Origin: CAYRIY01 sp964424335
GTDB taxonomy: Bacteria; Bacillota; Limnochordia; DTU080; RSA5
Assembly (NCBI GenBank): GCA_964424335.1
Contig: CAYRIY010000021.1
Coordinates: 1-43,618, forward strand
Direction: 5' to 3'
Length of the DNA: 43,618 nt
Shown: positions 31,129 through 39,081 of the stretch, piece by piece
How the letters are laid out: every line of letters starts with the position of its first letter
Numbering within the stretch: position 1 is the stretch's first letter
Position numbers and translations under genes: made by a program
Notes under the pieces: generated by a model
What the model saw: the letters and a program-made list of their open reading frames with translations, nothing else
Told to the model about the DNA's origin: nothing
Databases searched by the model: none

Positions 31129-34100
31129 GTGCCGATAGACGGCCTTTTGCAGACTATTCGGGAAGTGCCGGAATACTCAGGTTTGACCCGGCGTGAGGCC
31201 CGAGCGGGTGAGCGGTTGATCGTCGGCCTCTCCGGCAGTCAAAAGAGTCTCTTCGTGGCCGCGCTGGCCAAGGAGACGGACGTACAAAGCTGCTTTCCCC
31301 GGATTGTATTGACGCACTCCCGGTTTCAAGCGGACCGATGGTATCGGGATCTCCTAACCCTTTTGCCCGAAGAGCAAGTCGCCACCTTTCCTAGCCTCGA
31401 TGCGTACCCTCACGAAGACGTGGTCACAGAGATCGCAGTAACTCGCGAGCGCCTGCGCGCCTTAAACGCGCTTGCCGAGCGGGAGCCTGTCGTGGTCATT
31501 GCCTCCGTGCAGGCGGTCGCGGATCGATTGATTCCTTGCGATGAGTTTCGGCGGCGCCACGTCACGATCGAGGAAGGGGAGCGCCTCGAGCTCGAGGAAG
31601 CGGCAAAGCGACTTGCGGCGATGGGTTACGAACGGACGACCCGGGTCGAGGGCCCCGGGCAGTTTAGCGTGCGCGGCGGCATTTTGGACGTTTTCCCGGT
31701 AACGCACGAGCAGCCCGTCAGGGTCGAGCTTTTTGATGATGAAGTCGAGTCGATTCGCACTTTCGATCCAACGAGCCAAAGGTCGCTCGAAGACCGACCC
31801 GCCGTCCGCATCGGCCCAGCTCGCGATTTTCTGCTCCCTGAGGGGGACATCCAAAGCGCACTCGAAGAGATTCGCCAAGTCGCTGGACGCCAGGAGCGCC
31901 GTCTGCGCAAAATCGGCGCCGACGAGGCTGCCGACGCGCACGTGCAGCGGGTTGAGGCGCATCTTGAGAAGTTGTCCGAAGGCGTGCATTTCGAGGGCAT
32001 GGCGCAGTACATGCCCTACTTTTATAGCACGCTCGCCACACTGCTCGAGTACGCGCAAGACGGGCTTGTCGTATTTGATGAGCCGGTCCGGTTGAAAGAT
32101 CAGCTCGGAGCGCACCTCCAAGACGTAGGCGAGGCGCAGAGCGCCCTGCTCGAAAAAGGGCGGATCCTCCCCACGCAAGAAAAGCTCTACGCCAATTGGG
32201 CCGATCTCCAAGTGGCGCCGTCCGTCGGTAAGCTTTACGTCGCGACGCTCGACAAGCGCGTCCCCGGCATGCAGCCCGACCGGGTCATCGCAGTGCGGGC
32301 CCGCGCTCCCGAAGTGTTTCACGGCAAAATGGAGCGTTTGATCGCGTCGACAAGGGAGTGGCGGCGGGAGAAACGCCGCATCTGTTTGGTCCTCTCCACC
32401 GAAGAGCGGGGAGAGCGAATCGTCGATGCCTTTCGCGAAAACGGCCTCGACGCCGTCTACGTCGACCACATCAATGGCGAACTAAAGGGCGGAAACGTTG
32501 TCGTCACGACCGGATCCCTTCAGTCAGGGGCCGAGTTCATCGATTCGGGCCTCGTCATCCTCACGGACACCGAGGTGTTTGGCGCTGAGAAAAGGCGCCG
32601 CAGACGCACCAAGTCCGGCGATAAAGGCGTTCGCCTATCGGACTTTGCCGACTTGCGCGAAGGCGATTTCGTCGTGCACACCAACCACGGCATCGGCCGC
32701 TACCTCGGTGTGGAGACGCTCGAGATCGCAGGATTTCACAAAGACTACCTCGTCGTCAAGTACGCAGGTGAAGATAAGCTTTACGTGCCGACCGATCAAG
32801 TCGATCTCCTACAGCGCTACATCGGCGTCGACAGCCAGCCGCCCAAACTGAGCAAGCTGGGTGGCAACGAGTGGGCACGCGTCAAAAAGCGCGTCAAAGA
32901 GTCAGTCCAGGAGATGGCCGAGGGACTCCTCCGACTTTATGCGGAGCGCGAAACGATTCAGGGGTATGCATTTTCCAAAGATACGGTCTGGCAGGCGCAG
33001 TTTGAAGACGCGTTTCCCTACGAAGAGACCCCCGACCAGGCGCAAGCGATCGAAGACGTCAAGAGAGATATGGAGCGGCCTCAGCCCATGGACCGCCTGC
33101 TTTGCGGCGACGTGGGTTACGGCAAGACCGAGGTCGCAGTGCGCGCCGCCTTTAAGGCCGTCATGGACGGAAAACAAGTCGCGGTGCTCGTGCCGACTAC
33201 GATCTTGGCGCAACAACACGGTCGAACGTTTACGGAGCGCTTCGAGGGATACCCGGTGAAGGTGAGGGTGCTCTCTCGATTTCAATCGGCCGCGGAGCAG
33301 CGCGAGATCATGAAAGGGATCAAGCAGGGGACCGTCGACATCATCATCGGAACCCACCGCCTCCTTTCAAAAGACATCACCTTTAAGGATCTCGGCCTTG
33401 TCGTCGTCGATGAGGAGCAGCGGTTTGGCGTCGCGCAAAAGGAGCGCCTCAAGGAACTGCGCAAAGACGTCGACGTGCTGACGCTCTCCGCGACGCCCAT
33501 CCCGCGCACCCTGCACATGTCGCTTGCGGGCGTCCGGGATATGAGCTTGATCGAGACTCCGCCCGAAGATCGCTACCCGATTCGCACGTACGTCGTCGAG
33601 TACGACGACGAGTTGATCCGTGAGGCGATCATGCGGGAGCTCGGGCGGCAGGGCCAAGTCTACTTCGTCTACAACCGGGTGCAAAACATCGATCGGATGG
33701 CGGCGCACCTAAACGACTTGGTGCCCGAAGCGCGCATCGCAGTCGCCCACGGGCAGATGGACGAGGATTACTTGGAAGACGTCATGCTGCAGTTCCTGCA
33801 AGGGGAGTACGACATCCTGCTCTGCAGCACCATCATCGAAACGGGCATGGATATTTCAAACGTCAACACGTTGATCGTTCACGATTCGGACAGGTTGGGG
33901 CTCGCCCAGCTCTATCAGTTGCGCGGCCGCGTCGGACGGACAAATCGGGTCGCCTACGCCTACTTCACCTACCGGCGTGACAAAGTGTTGAACGAAGACG
34001 CAGAGAAGCGGCTCCAGGCGATCAAAGAGTTTACGGAGCTCGGATCCGGGTTTAAGATCGCCATGCGCGACCTCGAGATCCGCGGCGCAGGCAATATCCT

Positions 34101-34653
34101 CGGCGCCGAGCAACATGGCTTCATCGCATCGGTCGGCTTTGAGCTCTATTGCAGGCTCCTCGACGAATCCATCAAGGAGCTGAAAGGCGAGATCAAGGCC
34201 GAGCCGCCCGATCCCGTCATCGACCTAAATGTCGACGCCTACCTATCCGACGAGTACATTACCGACTCGCAAGCGAAGGTCGAGATCTACAAAAAAGTGA
34301 TCGACGTGCGTGAGGTCTCCGACGCGGAAGAGCTGGCGGAAGAGATCGAGGACCGCTTCGGCCCGTGTCCGCCTTATGTCAAAAGCCTGCTTGCGGTGGC
34401 CCGCATCAAGGCGATCGGCAAAAAGTGCGGCGTCGGTCAGATATCCTCGGACAAGGACGGCGCGTCCATCAAACTCCTTGCGGGCCTTTCGCTCCCGCCG
34501 AGGGCGGCCGAGCTGACGCGAACGTATCGCGGCCGGGTGATCGCATCGCCGCGGGGCGGCAGCCTCAAAGTGCGAGGGCGCGGCCTGTCCGAGCACGACT
34601 TTTTGGGTTTGATCGAGAACGTGCTCAAAGATCTCAAAGAGATGATGGGCTGA
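31129..34653 (+). CDS. mfd: transcription-repair coupling factor
   Basis: Mfd removes RNA polymerase stalled at DNA damage and recruits UvrA. At 1174 residues it has normal length. The N-terminal UvrB-like module (about 25-350) has SLDAYPHEDV and RTTRVEGPGQFSVRGGILDVF. The RNAP-interacting domain (about 505-570) has GDFVVHTNHGIGRYLGVE. The translocase has Walker A GDVGYGKT (660-667), the DEEQ box (761-764), ATPIPRTLHMS, and a TRG region with LRGRVGR. The C-terminal TRCF domain follows. GTG 31129 is chosen because GAGGAGG (31115-31121) is seven bases upstream and the family begins here; the longer frame from 30985 runs through the structured leader. Confidence 0.97.
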   Translation: MPIDGLLQTIREVPEYSGLTRREARAGERLIVGLSGSQKSLFVAALAKETDVQSCFPRIVLTHSRFQADRWYRDLLTLLPEEQVATFPSLDAYPHEDVVTEIAVTRERLRALNALAEREPVVVIASVQAVADRLIPCDEFRRRHVTIEEGERLELEEAAKRLAAMGYERTTRVEGPGQFSVRGGILDVFPVTHEQPVRVELFDDEVESIRTFDPTSQRSLEDRPAVRIGPARDFLLPEGDIQSALEEIRQVAGRQERRLRKIGADEAADAHVQRVEAHLEKLSEGVHFEGMAQYMPYFYSTLATLLEYAQDGLVVFDEPVRLKDQLGAHLQDVGEAQSALLEKGRILPTQEKLYANWADLQVAPSVGKLYVATLDKRVPGMQPDRVIAVRARAPEVFHGKMERLIASTREWRREKRRICLVLSTEERGERIVDAFRENGLDAVYVDHINGELKGGNVVVTTGSLQSGAEFIDSGLVILTDTEVFGAEKRRRRRTKSGDKGVRLSDFADLREGDFVVHTNHGIGRYLGVETLEIAGFHKDYLVVKYAGEDKLYVPTDQVDLLQRYIGVDSQPPKLSKLGGNEWARVKKRVKESVQEMAEGLLRLYAERETIQGYAFSKDTVWQAQFEDAFPYEETPDQAQAIEDVKRDMERPQPMDRLLCGDVGYGKTEVAVRAAFKAVMDGKQVAVLVPTTILAQQHGRTFTERFEGYPVKVRVLSRFQSAAEQREIMKGIKQGTVDIIIGTHRLLSKDITFKDLGLVVVDEEQRFGVAQKERLKELRKDVDVLTLSATPIPRTLHMSLAGVRDMSLIETPPEDRYPIRTYVVEYDDELIREAIMRELGRQGQVYFVYNRVQNIDRMAAHLNDLVPEARIAVAHGQMDEDYLEDVMLQFLQGEYDILLCSTIIETGMDISNVNTLIVHDSDRLGLAQLYQLRGRVGRTNRVAYAYFTYRRDKVLNEDAEKRLQAIKEFTELGSGFKIAMRDLEIRGAGNILGAEQHGFIASVGFELYCRLLDESIKELKGEIKAEPPDPVIDLNVDAYLSDEYITDSQAKVEIYKKVIDVREVSDAEELAEEIEDRFGPCPPYVKSLLAVARIKAIGKKCGVGQISSDKDGASIKLLAGLSLPPRAAELTRTYRGRVIASPRGGSLKVRGRGLSEHDFLGLIENVLKDLKEMMG

Positions 34654-34731
34654 CGGCGTTATAAACTTTCCACCTCCGGGACAAGTTAAGTGGCGAGCGG
34701 GCCAAGACTTGGGGAAGGAGGGATGCCGAAA

Positions 34732-35277
34732 GTGAAAGCCACCGGTATCGTTCGCCGTATCGACGATCTGGGACGCGTCGTCATCCCCAAAGAGATTCGA
34801 CGAACTTTGCGCATACGCGAAGGGGATCCACTTGAGATCTTTGTCGATCGCGAAGGAGAAGTCATCCTTAAGAAGTATTCGCCGATCGGGGAACTGGGTG
34901 AGTTTGCCCAGGAGTACGCCGATTCGCTCAACCAATCCACCGGTCACATCGCGATCATCACGGATCGAGACGCCGTAGTAGCCGTTGCGGGAGCGCCTCG
35001 AAAGCAGTGGATGGATCGGGAAGTGATCCCGGAAATCGAGCGTTCCATGGAGAGCCGCAAGGCGTTTATTCTGCCAAAGGGGCGCGAGGGAAGCGCACGA
35101 GACGAGGGCGAGGCGTGGGAGTTTACGGCGTCGGTCGTAGCCCCGATCATCGCCGAAGGCGATCCCATTGGATCCGTCGTGCTCGGCTCGACCGCTGAGG
35201 GAGCCGAAATGGGTCAGTTGGAGCTCAAGTTGGCCGAGACGGCCGCAGGGTTCCTTGCCAAACAGATGGAGCAGTAG
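34732..35277 (+). CDS. spoVT: stage V sporulation protein T (AbrB-like regulator)
   Basis: Forespore regulator that adjusts sigma-G-dependent genes. The 181-residue protein starts MKATGIVRRIDDLGRVVIPK, nearly identical to B. subtilis SpoVT, with the AbrB swapped-hairpin DNA-binding domain (1-50) and a GAF-like C-terminal domain ending ETAAGFLAKQMEQ. GTG 34732 gives the family start and has AAGGAGG (34715-34721) ten bases upstream; ATG 34723 would abut that site. It follows mfd by 78 bases. The polysaccharide transporter spoVB that often follows is absent. Confidence 0.96.
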   Translation: MKATGIVRRIDDLGRVVIPKEIRRTLRIREGDPLEIFVDREGEVILKKYSPIGELGEFAQEYADSLNQSTGHIAIITDRDAVVAVAGAPRKQWMDREVIPEIERSMESRKAFILPKGREGSARDEGEAWEFTASVVAPIIAEGDPIGSVVLGSTAEGAEMGQLELKLAETAAGFLAKQMEQ

Positions 35278-35283
35278 GGACGC

Positions 35284-35303
35284 AAAAAGCGATGCGAGCA
35301 TCG
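35284..35303 (-). terminator. candidate terminator for mazG
   Basis: On the minus strand CGATG-CTCG-CATCG (35303 down to 35290) is followed by C and then five U (complement of 35284-35288). The stem is short (5 bp). It lies between the convergent spoVT and mazG genes. Confidence 0.45.
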
Positions 35304-35350
35304 ATCAGGAGGGCCGCGCCTTGTGATGTTGGACAGGGGCGGTCCTTCGC

Positions 35351-36172
35351 TTACCGTTGTGCCTCGGTGTTCTTTTCCTTCTCCTTGGCTTCATTCCAAA
35401 GGGAGTCCATTTGCTCGAGGGTGAGCGACTCGAGCGCCACCCCACGGGCGGCGGCCTGCCGCTCGATGTAGCGAAAGCGGTCGACAAATTTGCTTGACGC
35501 CCGCCGGAGCGCCCCTTCCGACTCAATGTCGAGGTACCTAGCGACGTTGACCATCGAAAAGAGGAGATCGCCCCACTCTTCTTCGAGTCGGTCGCGGTCT
35601 TGCTCCCTTTCGAGGTCGGCGATTTCGGCGGCCTCCTCGGCTACCTTCTCGAGCGCGCCTTTCACATCGCTCCACTCAAAGCCGACTTTTGCGGCGCGCT
35701 TTTGCACTTCCCGGGCGTACAAGAGCGAGGGCATGCCCTTTGGGATTCCGTCCATCAGCGACTGAGCGGAATTGCTGTCGCCGCTTGCCGCCGCTTTCTC
35801 GGCCCGCTTCATTTGATCCCAGTTTGCAAGGACTGTTTGTGCGTCGGGAGCGTGGGCATCCCCAAAGACGTGCGGATGGCGGTCGATTAGCTTCCGAGTG
35901 ATGGCTGCGACGACATCGTCGATTCCAAAGCGGCCCTCCTCCGAGGCGATCTGGCTGTGAAAAACGACTTGCAGGAGTACGTCGCCCAGTTCCTCGACGA
36001 GATTGGCATCGTCCTCGGCGTCGATCGCGTCGAGCACCTCGTAGGCTTCTTCGATTAAATACTCTTTAAGCGAACGATGGTCTTGTTCGCGGTCCCAGGG
36101 ACAGCCGCTTTCCCCGCGGAGTCGGGCCATGACGTCTACAAGTGGGTCTAGGGGATGTTTGGTCGTTCCCAT
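35351..36172 (-). CDS. mazG: nucleoside triphosphate pyrophosphohydrolase MazG
   Basis: Hydrolyses (d)NTPs, including non-canonical or damaged ones, to NMP and pyrophosphate. The 273-residue protein has two MazG domains. The first shows CPWDREQDHRSLKEYLIEEAYE and NLVEELGDVLLQV, with the metal-binding EExxE and ExxD; the second shows KVAEEAAEIADLE and LEEEWGDLLFSMVN. ATG 36172 has GGAGG (complement of 36181-36185) eight bases upstream. It lacks the N-terminal methylase domain of B. subtilis YabN. It is on the minus strand, whereas its position in the cluster (after spoVT) is conserved. Confidence 0.95.
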   Translation of the reverse strand: MGTTKHPLDPLVDVMARLRGESGCPWDREQDHRSLKEYLIEEAYEVLDAIDAEDDANLVEELGDVLLQVVFHSQIASEEGRFGIDDVVAAITRKLIDRHPHVFGDAHAPDAQTVLANWDQMKRAEKAAASGDSNSAQSLMDGIPKGMPSLLYAREVQKRAAKVGFEWSDVKGALEKVAEEAAEIADLEREQDRDRLEEEWGDLLFSMVNVARYLDIESEGALRRASSKFVDRFRYIERQAAARGVALESLTLEQMDSLWNEAKEKEKNTEAQR

Positions 36173-36215
36173 GAAATCGGCCTCCATCACTTGGCGAGCG
36201 CGTCATTATGCAAAT

Positions 36216-36253
36216 AGAAAAAGGGCCCTTTCGGCAACGTGCCGCGGCCCTTT
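36216..36253 (-). terminator. terminator of hup
   Basis: On the minus strand AAAGGGCC (36253-36246) pairs with GGCCCTTT (36227-36220), with an inner CGGCA/TGCCG stem, followed by a U-run (complement of A at 36218-36222). It ends hup transcription 74 bases after its stop and before mazG. Confidence 0.8.
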
Positions 36254-36326
36254 CTCCGGAAGTCGCATAAGCAGTCGGGTCCACGGCCCAAAAAGTGCGG
36301 GGCACGGGTGTGAACCCACGGGTCGA

Positions 36327-36602
36327 CTACTTGGATACGGCTTCCTTAAGCGATTTGCCTGCCTTGAAAGCGGGAACCTTCGTAGAAGGAATGTTGATCG
36401 CCGCACCGGTGGCGGGATTAACACCTTTACGTGCGGCGCGATCGCGCACTTCAAAGGTGCCGAAGCCGACGAGGGTGACCTTGTCCCCTTCGGCCAGCGC
36501 TTCCTCAATGGCGCCCAAGACGGCCTCGACGCTGTCGCCTGCCGCTTTCTTGGTCAGACCAGTTTTATCTGCTACCTTCGAAATCAACTCACTCTTGTTC
36601 AC
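36327..36602 (-). CDS. hup: HU-type nucleoid protein
   Basis: A 91-residue histone-like DNA-bending protein, normal in length: MNKSELISKVADKTGLTKK, then KVTLVGFGTFEVRDRAARKGVNPATG with the DNA-contacting arm, and KVPAFKAGKSLKEAV at the end. The GTG start at 36602 is preceded by AAAGGGGG a few bases upstream; a frame open to 36767 adds unrelated residues. It reads toward mazG but is separated from it by a strong terminator. The 217 bases in front, up to the divergent SpoIID-like gene, show no promoter I can place with confidence. Confidence 0.96.
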   Translation of the reverse strand: MNKSELISKVADKTGLTKKAAGDSVEAVLGAIEEALAEGDKVTLVGFGTFEVRDRAARKGVNPATGAAINIPSTKVPAFKAGKSLKEAVSK

Positions 36603-36819
36603 TGATGATCCCCCTTTCTGGGAATTTCGCTTGCTAGTATTCGTGCCACCGCGGGTAAATCCTGCCACTAGGGCCTTTTGCGCTGCACAATTTCCCGGCC
36701 ACGAAGCCTTTTGCCGTGGGGCTTTGGACCTATTTCGGGGTTCCTCGCATAAGTTGCCCCGCTTCACCCAAGACTAATCGCGAAAATGCAAGAAATCTCC
36801 TCTGGGAGGGCGTTTCCGG

Positions 36820-37773
36820 ATGAATCGCACCGCAACGTGGCTGATCGCGGGTTTGGCGGTCGTGCTCATTCTCGCCTTTGCACTGCGAGGCGGAGGGCAA
36901 GGCAATGGGCCAAAACTTGAGGGAGAGCCTACCGTCAATTTGGTCGTCGACGAGAGCGGACGGACCGCGTCCCTCCCGATGGAAGCGTACATACAAGGTG
37001 TCGTAGCAGGTGAGATGGGGCAACTTCCATCCGATTTCGGCGAGACGGACTGGCCCCACGAGGCCTATGCAGCGCAAGCCATCCTGGCCCGCAGTTTTGC
37101 GCTCTCGTTTCTGGGAGAAGACGGCGTGGTCAACATATCGTCCGACATCCAAGAGGCGCAGGCTTATGCTTCGGACAAGATCACCCCGGCGATCAGCCGT
37201 GCGGTGGAGGCAACCCGCGGCATGGTGCTCGTGAGTCGAGACCGGTTTGTCAAGGCATGGTTTCATAGTTATAGCGGGGGACATACGGCGACCGCCAAAG
37301 AGGGCCTCAATTACACGGATCCCGAGCCCAATTTCGTTTCTGCTCGGCGTATGCCTGAAAACGAATTTGTTCCGGATGAGACGAGGTCTTGGCAGGCGGC
37401 GGTGCCACTTGCACAAGTAGCGCAAGCGATGCGTGAGCTTGGCCGTGACGTCGGCAATGTTTCGTCCGTGGAGATCTCAGAGCGCGGACCGTCAGGGCGG
37501 GCGACGACGCTCTCCGTGGCCGGCAGCGGCGGCGACGCGCAGGTCCATGCGGCGGACTTGCGCGTCGCGCTGGGCTCCGAACGGGTCCGGTCCACGCTCT
37601 TTGAATCCTTGCGCGTCGAGGGCGACCAGCTAGTCATGGCGGGCCTCGGTTACGGCCATGGCGTGGGCCTTAGCCAATGGGACGCCTATCACTTTGCAAA
37701 ACAAGGACGCTCCGCGGAGCAAATCCTGCGCGAGTTTTTCAAAGAAGTCGACATCGTCAAGGCGTGGGAGTAG
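36820..37773 (+). CDS. SpoIID/LytB-domain protein (lytic transglycosylase-like)
   Basis: A 317-residue membrane-anchored protein: one N-terminal helix (about 7-23, WLIAGLAVVLILAFAL), then a SpoIID domain. In YIQGVVAGEMG the Glu at position 65 corresponds to the catalytic Glu of SpoIID, followed by YAAQAILARSFAL, AWFHSYSGGHTATA, and the C-terminal GYGHGVGLSQWDAYHFAKQG. SpoIID cuts denuded glycan strands during engulfment. This protein could be SpoIID or a paralogue (SpoIID normally lies near spoIIID/murA). GGGAGGG precedes the ATG. Only three bases separate its stop from that of the convergent CGS-like gene. Confidence 0.88.
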   Translation: MNRTATWLIAGLAVVLILAFALRGGGQGNGPKLEGEPTVNLVVDESGRTASLPMEAYIQGVVAGEMGQLPSDFGETDWPHEAYAAQAILARSFALSFLGEDGVVNISSDIQEAQAYASDKITPAISRAVEATRGMVLVSRDRFVKAWFHSYSGGHTATAKEGLNYTDPEPNFVSARRMPENEFVPDETRSWQAAVPLAQVAQAMRELGRDVGNVSSVEISERGPSGRATTLSVAGSGGDAQVHAADLRVALGSERVRSTLFESLRVEGDQLVMAGLGYGHGVGLSQWDAYHFAKQGRSAEQILREFFKEVDIVKAWE

Positions 37774-37776
37774 TTC

Positions 37777-39000
37777 TTACCCTCCAAGCGCCTGATCTAG
37801 ATCCGCGATCAAGTCGTCGCACGACTCGATGCCGACCGCCAATCGAACCAGTCGGTCGTTGATTCCGAGCCGTTCCCGCTCGTCGGGCGGGATGCTCCCG
37901 TGCGTTTGCGTCCACGGATAGGTGATCAAGGTTTCCGTGCCGCCCAAACTCTCGGCGAGCAAGATCAAACGGGTGTTGTTGAGCGCCGCCCGAGCGCCCT
38001 CTACGGTCCGCGTCGTAAAGGAGACGACGCCGCCAAATCCGGTCGACTGGGCCTTTAGGACGTCGTGGCTTGGGTGGTCCGGAAGGCCGGGGTAGTGGAC
38101 CTCCTGGACGGCGGGGTGGTCCAAAAGCCAGGTTGCGATCCGCAGGGCGTTCTCTTGGCAGCGCTCCATGCGCAGGGCCAGGGTCTTGATGCCGCGCAGC
38201 GTAAGCCATGCGTCGTGGGGACTCAGGGCGCCCCCCGTGAGCATTTGAATGTAGGTCAAGTCTTCGATGACCGCGGATGAACGCGCCGTGACGACGCCCG
38301 AGATGGTGTCGTTATGCCCGGCCAAGTAATAGGAGGAACTGTGGACGACGATGTCGGCGCCGAGCTCCAGCGGGCGAATGCACCACGGCGTCAAAAACGT
38401 GCTGTCGACGATCAGCTTCGCCTTGCGCTCATTGCAAAGCTCGGCAATTGCCGGTATATCCGCTGCTTTCAAGAGGGGATTGCTCGGCACTTCGAGAAAG
38501 ACGGCCGCTGTCCTGTCGGTCCATGCCGCTTTGACGGCGTCGATCGAGGACGTATCGACAAAAGTCGATTTGATCCCCAAAGGTTGCAGGATGCTTGCAA
38601 GGAGTCCGTACGTATGGCCGTAAAGCCCTTCCGTGGCGATGATGTGGTCGCCGAATTGAAAGAGCTGAAACGTCGCTGCAATGGCGCCCATGCCCGACGT
38701 GAAGGCGAGAGATCCCGCTCCGCCTTCAAGGTCGCGCATGACGTCCTGAAGCGCGGTGCGCGTCGGATTGCCAATGCGCGTGTAGTTGTATGCGTCGTTT
38801 CCCGCGGTGAGCGGACGCTTGTGTTCAAAGATGGCTGTTTGGTAAATCGGTGTCGATGCGCTGCCCCAGGCGCTGTCGTTGCCGACTCCGGCGCGGGCGA
38901 GGCGTGTGGCGAGGTCCAAGTGAGCTGCCGCCTCCATTTTCCGGTTGGGTGCGTAGAACCCTAGTAAACTTACCTGAATACGTTCCAATATCTCGCCCAT
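37777..39000 (-). CDS. cystathionine gamma-synthase-like PLP-fold protein lacking the PLP lysine
   Basis: A 407-residue member of the Cys/Met metabolism fold-type I family (cystathionine gamma-synthase/lyase, O-acylhomoserine sulfhydrylase). Most cofactor and substrate positions are kept: TPIYQTAIF, YNYTRIGNPTR, FTSGMGAIAA, LIVDSTFLTPW with the pyridine-N Asp, and ESLGGTETLI. At the Schiff-base site, where relatives read HSATK[FY], this protein reads HSSSYYLAGHND: Tyr (residue 224, codon 38329-38331) stands in place of Lys. Classical PLP catalysis should therefore be lost or altered. AAGGAG lies three bases before ATG 39000; ATG at residue 22 is an alternative start. It diverges from metH across about 80 bases. 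Confidence 0.88.
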   Translation of the reverse strand: MGEILERIQVSLLGFYAPNRKMEAAAHLDLATRLARAGVGNDSAWGSASTPIYQTAIFEHKRPLTAGNDAYNYTRIGNPTRTALQDVMRDLEGGAGSLAFTSGMGAIAATFQLFQFGDHIIATEGLYGHTYGLLASILQPLGIKSTFVDTSSIDAVKAAWTDRTAAVFLEVPSNPLLKAADIPAIAELCNERKAKLIVDSTFLTPWCIRPLELGADIVVHSSSYYLAGHNDTISGVVTARSSAVIEDLTYIQMLTGGALSPHDAWLTLRGIKTLALRMERCQENALRIATWLLDHPAVQEVHYPGLPDHPSHDVLKAQSTGFGGVVSFTTRTVEGARAALNNTRLILLAESLGGTETLITYPWTQTHGSIPPDERERLGINDRLVRLAVGIESCDDLIADLDQALGG

Positions 39001-39081
39001 TTCTCCTTTTCCCCTATTAAAATCCCTTCCGTTCTGATTAAATGTGAACAGGAATCGGTACTATTACAGGATGTGGCTAGT

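Noticed and set aside
34243..35301. 352-codon minus-strand frame opposite mfd and spoVT
   Set aside because: It overlaps two well-supported genes and its translation shows no family pattern.
38329..38331. The missing PLP lysine as a sequencing error
   Set aside because: Restoring Lys from TAT needs at least two substitutions and the frame is intact on both sides, so it is treated as real, though read support should be checked.
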